Part shown: positions 6,916 through 10,644 of the stretch, in pieces | How the letters are laid out: each line of letters opens with the position of its first letter | Position numbering within the stretch: position 1 is the first letter of the stretch | Assembly: GCA_002733735.2 (NCBI GenBank) | Contig: NVWT02000006.1 | Location: 61,735 to 72,378 of the forward strand | DNA length: 10,644 nucleotides | DNA from: Robiginitomaculum sp. | GTDB taxonomy: Bacteria; Pseudomonadota; Alphaproteobacteria; Caulobacterales; Maricaulaceae | Reading direction: 5' to 3' | Notes under the pieces: model-generated | What the model was told of the DNA's origin: nothing | Database searches by the model: none | What the model saw: the letters and a program-made list of their open reading frames with translations, nothing else | Made by a program: the position numbers and the translations under genes

Positions 6916-9294
6916 TTATTGAACCGTTACTGCGGCGCTAGTTTCTGAACGAACTTTTCCGTTTATGTCTGTAAACCGCAAAAACACTCTGGCATTTGCA
7001 GGATCCAACGAAATACCATTACTACCCTGATCTGAGACGAAAACAGCAAAAAAAGATACTCCCGAGCCAATAGTGGAAACTATCGCAGTTGAGCTCGGTG
7101 GAGCTAGACAAGTTCCAGCAATGTCGGTTTCACATATTTGAAAAAACAAAGGTAATGAAACGCCACCACTATCTACAGAAACGCTAATCTCTGCGTTAGA
7201 TGAACCAGCTATATCCCCAACTCCAATATTGGTAGCAGAAACCGACATAAAACTAATACCATTTTGCGGAATAGTTATAATACCATTGCTATCCGGTGTT
7301 GCTGAAATGGATAATATATCCGCAACAGCTTCCGCTTCAATTGAGAGGAACACCGTATTCACACCTGAAATTTCAGCGACCTCTACATTATCGCAGATAA
7401 ATGCCGGAAAAACCTTCTCACCCTCATTAATTGCGCTAAATGAGAAAGACAAAATAAATGACTTTGTTTCTCCTGGGTTCATAGGAAAGTTAGTATCTGG
7501 CGTTCCAACAAGTGCGTTTAGTGAATTTGTCGGCGTATAACTCAAAACAATATCGGCACTGTCCGGCAATTCAAAACGGCAATTATCAGCCCGGTTTGCT
7601 CCGGCGTTTATAACAGAGGCAAATATGGTAACAACTGGCCCGTCAATAAAGCCCGAACGAGCTGTTGGCAGAACCGAAGAAAACAACGTTGTCACACCAG
7701 TTTTATTGCTAATCCCGTAAACCACTGAATCTGCTTCATGACTAACCCCGCTGCCAATTAAAAAATCGTCTATTCCATCGCCATTAAAGTCACCGGCTCC
7801 ACCCACAACTTGACCAGATTGCCTTAACTCAATCGGACCGTTTACGACGAGACCACTTAATGCGTCCAGTGTTGATAACTCAAAAACTGCAGGAAATAGA
7901 GTAGAGCTTCCGTAAATAATATATGTTGATCCCGCTCGGTTTTTACCATTAGGAGATGCGTTACTCGCCCCAACTATTATATCTGCAAATCCATCATCAT
8001 TTATATCACCAGCCCCACTTACGGAAATACCAGCATTGTCAGCAGCGGTAATACCATTAATCCGAAACCCATTTGAAGAATCTAAAGTAGTAACATCAAC
8101 CTGACTAGGAAAAGCTGTGGTTCGCCCAAAAATCATATAAGCGCTACCCGCATTAATTCTACCATCTGGATTTGCTTCTAAGGCGCTGATGATAATGTCA
8201 TCCAACCCGTCACCATTAAAATCCCCAACATCAGCAAGCCTAGCTCCAAAGACATCACCCTCTTCAAAAGATTTTAATGTAAACCCATTTGAGCCGTTTA
8301 ATGAAGATAAATCAAAAACCGGCTCAAACTCGGTCTCTTTTCCAAAAATCACATAGACTGTACTAGAAGATGGAAAGTTTCCAAATTTCCCTACAAGTAA
8401 ATCATCTATACCATCACCATTAATGTCACCTGCCGCACCCACCGTGCTACCTGTTTCATCGCCAGCAGCAATGCCTGGAATGACAAACCCATTAGTTCCA
8501 TCCAAACTAGAAAGGTCAAATGTAGCCGAAACCAATGAGTCACTGCCAAAAACCACATAAGCTGCTCCCGGACGATTCAGCCCACTAGAGCTTATTATGG
8601 CGGCACCAATAATGATATCATCCACACCGTCTGCATTTATATCACCAGCTTTTGAAACGGCACCTCCAGAAAAATCCGCAAAAGCAATACCGTTTATAAC
8701 GAAACCGTTAGTTCCATCTAATTCCGACAAATTTAACAAAGCAGGAAACTCGCCAGTCCGACCAAAAACTACATAGCTGACACCAGCATCACTTACGCCG
8801 TTTACATCTACGCTAGAGGCGCCGATGATCATATCATCAATGCCATCGTTATTAACATCACCCGCCGCACTAATAGTGCCGCCTGCCAGATCAAATGAGC
8901 TCTCGCCTAACAACACAAAGCCCTTTTCAGCGCGCAAAGGAAAGAACGGAAACCGGTTGCTAAGCCCACCTCGTCGACCATAAACAACTAATACCCCGCC
9001 AACGTTTCGACCTCCATTTGCATCAATCCCGGCAAAGCCCAAAGCAATGTCTGAAATTCCATCACCATTGATGTCGCCTATAGTAGTGAAGTCAAACGCC
9101 AAACCAGCTGAATCAGCTGCAACAAAACCAATATCAACGCTAAAGCCGTTAACTCCATCCAAATCACTTAGCTCAAATACCGGTGGTAATCCTTGGGCAT
9201 TTACCGAAGAAAATGGTAAAAAGAAATAGCAAGATGCAATGATTAACACTCTTCCCATTACCAAATAAAGATCGAAACCAGAAAACAACTTCAT
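6916..9294 (-). CDS. Secreted FG-GAP (integrin-alpha-like) beta-propeller protein with shared C-terminal module
   Basis: 792 residues. The signal peptide is 1-33 (hydrophobic VLIIASCYFFLPF, likely cut at VNA/Q). Seven FG-GAP repeats each carry the calcium-loop pattern D.N.DG..D, starting with G at 73, 145, 217, 289, 357, 429 and 501 (spacing 68-72). Each is preceded by an LDG.NGF-type strand, so a complete seven-bladed integrin-like propeller is expected. FG-GAP propellers usually bind calcium and mediate adhesion or ligand binding. Residues 535-792 are the module shared with the downstream 706-aa protein; cysteines 572, 634, 721 and 729 match its cysteines exactly. No transmembrane anchor or LPXTG signal follows. 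The ATG at 9294 has a poor ribosome site; Met13 is a possible alternative start that still leaves a signal peptide. It is probably first in the operon, 56 bp before its partner. Confidence 0.88.
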   Translation of the reverse strand: MKLFSGFDLYLVMGRVLIIASCYFFLPFSSVNAQGLPPVFELSDLDGVNGFSVDIGFVAADSAGLAFDFTTIGDINGDGISDIALGFAGIDANGGRNVGGVLVVYGRRGGLSNRFPFFPLRAEKGFVLLGESSFDLAGGTISAAGDVNNDGIDDMIIGASSVDVNGVSDAGVSYVVFGRTGEFPALLNLSELDGTNGFVINGIAFADFSGGAVSKAGDINADGVDDIIIGAAIISSSGLNRPGAAYVVFGSDSLVSATFDLSSLDGTNGFVIPGIAAGDETGSTVGAAGDINGDGIDDLLVGKFGNFPSSSTVYVIFGKETEFEPVFDLSSLNGSNGFTLKSFEEGDVFGARLADVGDFNGDGLDDIIISALEANPDGRINAGSAYMIFGRTTAFPSQVDVTTLDSSNGFRINGITAADNAGISVSGAGDINDDGFADIIVGASNASPNGKNRAGSTYIIYGSSTLFPAVFELSTLDALSGLVVNGPIELRQSGQVVGGAGDFNGDGIDDFLIGSGVSHEADSVVYGISNKTGVTTLFSSVLPTARSGFIDGPVVTIFASVINAGANRADNCRFELPDSADIVLSYTPTNSLNALVGTPDTNFPMNPGETKSFILSFSFSAINEGEKVFPAFICDNVEVAEISGVNTVFLSIEAEAVADILSISATPDSNGIITIPQNGISFMSVSATNIGVGDIAGSSNAEISVSVDSGGVSLPLFFQICETDIAGTCLAPPSSTAIVSTIGSGVSFFAVFVSDQGSNGISLDPANARVFLRFTDINGKVRSETSAAVTVQ

Positions 9295-9445
9295 CTATGA
9301 ACACCCATAAAATAACCAAAGGCTCAGCACCTCGTAATTGAAACAACAAGATAACACTATTAGTGTGTATGTACAGAAATACTCACCCTAGTTGTAGGTG
9401 GAAAGTTCAAAATGCCTGGAACATACTGAGGTCTTATTTTAGGTG

Positions 9446-9522
9446 CCGCCGCCTCTTACGCCAAAAAATCCAAACGTATGAAAGCTTTGTGGCCGGAATT
9501 GACGATTGAGCCATTGGGGTAG
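9446..9522 (+). pseudogene. Remnant of a second nucleotidyltransferase (COG3575-type) 3' end
   Basis: Reading frame AASYAKKSKRMKALWPELTI then EPLG ends at the TAG at 9520-9522. It copies the last 20 or so residues of the protein encoded at 3918-4535 (AASYAKKTKRMKALWPELTI there), but continues to a different final four residues. Homology starts abruptly at 9446; upstream in the same frame there is a stop at 9427-9429 and no start codon, so it cannot be a gene. Three of four base differences from the intact copy are synonymous, so the fragment diverged while it was still part of a working gene. It is either the displaced original 3' end after an insertion or what is left of a tandem paralog. 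Confidence 0.85.
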
Positions 9523-9541
9523 AGGTTGAAAGCCGCCTCAC

Positions 9542-9570
9542 TTGTACTTCAATACTGAATATTCTATAAA
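9542..9570 (+). promoter_or_regulatory. Sigma70-like promoter of the lipoprotein gene
   Basis: TTGTAC at 9542-9547 and TATAAA at 9565-9570 are separated by exactly 17 bp, close to the consensus for a housekeeping promoter. The start codon of the following gene is at 9577, so transcription about 7 bases after the -10 box would begin at or next to the ATG. No ribosome-binding sequence lies between -10 box and ATG (GCCATT), consistent with a leaderless mRNA. The rest of the 282-bp gap (9295-9576) holds the gene remnant and the unassigned upstream region of the divergent propeller operon. Confidence 0.5.
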
Positions 9571-9576
9571 GCCATT

Positions 9577-10386
9577 ATGAATCTATGGAAGAAATTGTTG
9601 ACTGGAATTGTTGCACCTTTGGCAATCTTAACATTGTCAGCATGTGCTTATAACAAGCCTGACTCTTACTTAAATGACTCTTACTTAAATGACTCTTACT
9701 TAAATGACCCCTACGGTATCATTGAGGCCGAACAAAATGGTGAGTTATCAGATCGCCTTGTTCAGTGCAGTCAATATGAACAATGTCCGGAATATGCTGA
9801 AGCTTTATTTTGGGTTGCTATTGATATCTTATCAGATGCAAGTGCTGAAACCATTGAAATAGAGGAAATAATTCTTGGCTTAACTAGAGACATGTCAATT
9901 AAAGAAATGGAAGAAAAAATAGAGTCACAACTGGACAGTTTATACAACACCTCCCCACCGAACTTCAGTAAAGACAAGACCGGGTTTAATCGTGGATTTG
10001 CAATGTTACTAAAAGCCCATAACGCGGGAAGCATATACGCTGCCAATGAATTAGGGAGATTCTATATGGAGCGGGAAGAAATGCAGGATTTGGGTATAGC
10101 GCAGACGTACTTTGAAAGCTCAATCGAGAGGAGAGATTTTCTGGGCGCTTATAACCTTGCTCGTCTTGTTCACATTCAAAACCCCAATGATCATAGAAGT
10201 ATCTTAAAATACTTAAAAATAGCAACCAAGACTGGGGATAAACAAATAGAGATAGCTTATAATCTAGGGCTAGACGCATTTGGAACAGAAGCGGAAAAGC
10301 AGGTGGCCGCTCTATACTTTAAGGAAAACACAATAATTGAAAACTACATAAGCGAAAACTTCAAAAGCGACTTTTCTTTACAATGA
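9577..10386 (+). CDS. Outer-membrane lipoprotein with Sel1/TPR-like repeats
   Basis: 269 residues. The N-terminus is a lipoprotein signal: MNLWKKLL, hydrophobic TGIVAPLAILT, then lipobox LSAC with lipidated Cys23. Residue 24 is Ala, not Asp, so sorting to the outer membrane is expected under the Lol rule. Residues 29-43 are a threefold DSYLN repeat forming a linker. From about 60 onward the protein is helical; 140-240 contain Sel1/TPR-like units (A.NELGRFYM, A.TYFESSIERRDFLGAYNLA, ILKYLKIATKTGDKQIEIAYNLG). Sel1 repeats act as protein-protein scaffolds; no enzyme motif is seen. The gene is divergent from the propeller operon. It begins 54 bp after the nucleotidyltransferase remnant, with no visible ribosome site. 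The lipoprotein call is firm; the Sel1 assignment rests on pattern only. Confidence 0.8.
   Translation: MNLWKKLLTGIVAPLAILTLSACAYNKPDSYLNDSYLNDSYLNDPYGIIEAEQNGELSDRLVQCSQYEQCPEYAEALFWVAIDILSDASAETIEIEEIILGLTRDMSIKEMEEKIESQLDSLYNTSPPNFSKDKTGFNRGFAMLLKAHNAGSIYAANELGRFYMEREEMQDLGIAQTYFESSIERRDFLGAYNLARLVHIQNPNDHRSILKYLKIATKTGDKQIEIAYNLGLDAFGTEAEKQVAALYFKENTIIENYISENFKSDFSLQ
9661..9705 (+). repeat. 15-bp tandem repeat, three perfect copies, inside the lipoprotein gene
   Basis: GACTCTTACTTAAAT occurs three times without mismatch at 9661, 9676 and 9691, followed by a degraded start of a fourth (GACCCCTAC). It encodes DSYLN three times then DPY. The unit is a multiple of three, so copy-number change would lengthen or shorten the linker after the lipidated cysteine without shifting the frame. 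Perfect identity suggests recent expansion. Confidence 0.95.
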
Positions 10387-10484
10387 CAAGAATGAAATTC
10401 CGGAGGTTTAGTGCTTCTAAGAATAGCCTAAATTACGCTATCCATTGTCACTGGTAAATTGTTAAATAAGCCAAATTTCCACCA

Positions 10485-10626
10485 TCCACTTTTACTCGGA
10501 AATGTATGTTTTTAGTGATCGCATTCCCTAACCGCAAAACCGGTGTCCACTTTTGCTCGGAAATGTATGTTTTTAGTGATCGCATTCCCTAACCGCAAAA
10601 CCGGTGTCCACTTTTGCTCGGAAATG
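10485..10626. repeat. 61-bp tandem repeat, about 2.3 copies
   Basis: Units start at TCCAC, positions 10485, 10546 and 10607. The first two are full length and differ by a single base in the unit's first part (TTTTACTCGG versus TTTTGCTCGG); the third stops after GGAAATG at 10626. There is no spacer variation, so it is not a CRISPR array. Each period contains the core ACCGGTGTCCAC seen in variant form at 4634-4644. The region from 10387 to 10484 shows nothing I can assign. Confidence 0.95.
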
Positions 10627-10627
10627 C
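10582..10627. repeat. Nested palindrome within the tandem repeat
   Basis: The outer arms are GCATTCC (10582-10588) and GGAAATGC (10620-10627), pairing with one bulged base; the inner arms are GCAAAA (10595-10600) and TTTTGC (10612-10617) around CCGGTGTCCAC. The previous period has the same structure at 10521-10566, with the last base changed. It is the same architecture as the element at 4615-4659, so these are probably members of one dispersed repeat family. Confidence 0.75.
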
Positions 10628-10644
10628 TCAAAGCGGAATAAACC

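Noticed and set aside
9354..9366. Short dyad ACACTA-T-TAGTGT upstream of the propeller operon as a regulator operator
   Set aside because: A 6-bp arm palindrome can arise by chance and no convincing promoter could be placed around it; a second copy or conservation would be needed.
9771..10279. Minus-strand frames opposite the lipoprotein gene
   Set aside because: No recognisable protein features, and the plus strand has a clear lipobox, promoter and helical repeat protein across the same bases.
10485..10626. CRISPR array
   Set aside because: The repeats are direct 61-bp tandem units with no unique spacers.

Overview
The window looks like chromosome from an alphaproteobacterium of moderate GC. 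The rplT-pheS-pheT order, the 366-aa PheS and 796-aa PheT, and the short nested palindromic repeats all fit; a marine Hyphomonadaceae/Maricaulales-like host is my guess, not something the sequence proves.

Left part (1-4535, all + strand) is a housekeeping translation block. It holds the C-terminal half of ribosomal protein L20 (rplT), the two phenylalanyl-tRNA synthetase subunits (pheS, pheT), and a nucleotidyltransferase-fold protein of the COG3575/DUF925 type that starts on a TTG overlapping the pheT stop. An unusual 115-bp GC-rich nested palindrome sits between pheS and pheT.

Middle part (4536-9576) is accessory. A perfect 17-bp-stem AT-rich hairpin ends both converging transcription units. 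Two large secreted proteins follow, encoded on the minus strand as an apparent operon (792-aa gene first, 706-aa gene second, 56 bp apart). Each has a signal peptide and a different seven-repeat, probably seven-bladed beta-propeller head: integrin-alpha-like FG-GAP repeats in one, FLVN...GGFVITW repeats in the other. Both carry the same 258-residue C-terminal module, which aligns without a gap (147/258 identical by hand count) and has four conserved cysteines. Upstream of them is a small remnant of the 3' end of the nucleotidyltransferase gene. This remnant and the intact gene end form a 62-bp imperfect direct repeat around about 5 kb, so the propeller pair looks like an inserted or recombined block.

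Right part (9577-10644) has a divergently transcribed outer-membrane lipoprotein with Sel1/TPR-like helical repeats, behind a promoter whose position predicts a leaderless mRNA. A 61-bp tandem repeat carrying nested palindromes closes the window. A related palindrome lies at 4615-4659.

The propeller operon and the lipoprotein share a 282-bp divergent intergenic region and all are predicted to be exported, so a common cell-envelope role is possible but unproven. The common C-terminal module is the most interesting element in the window.
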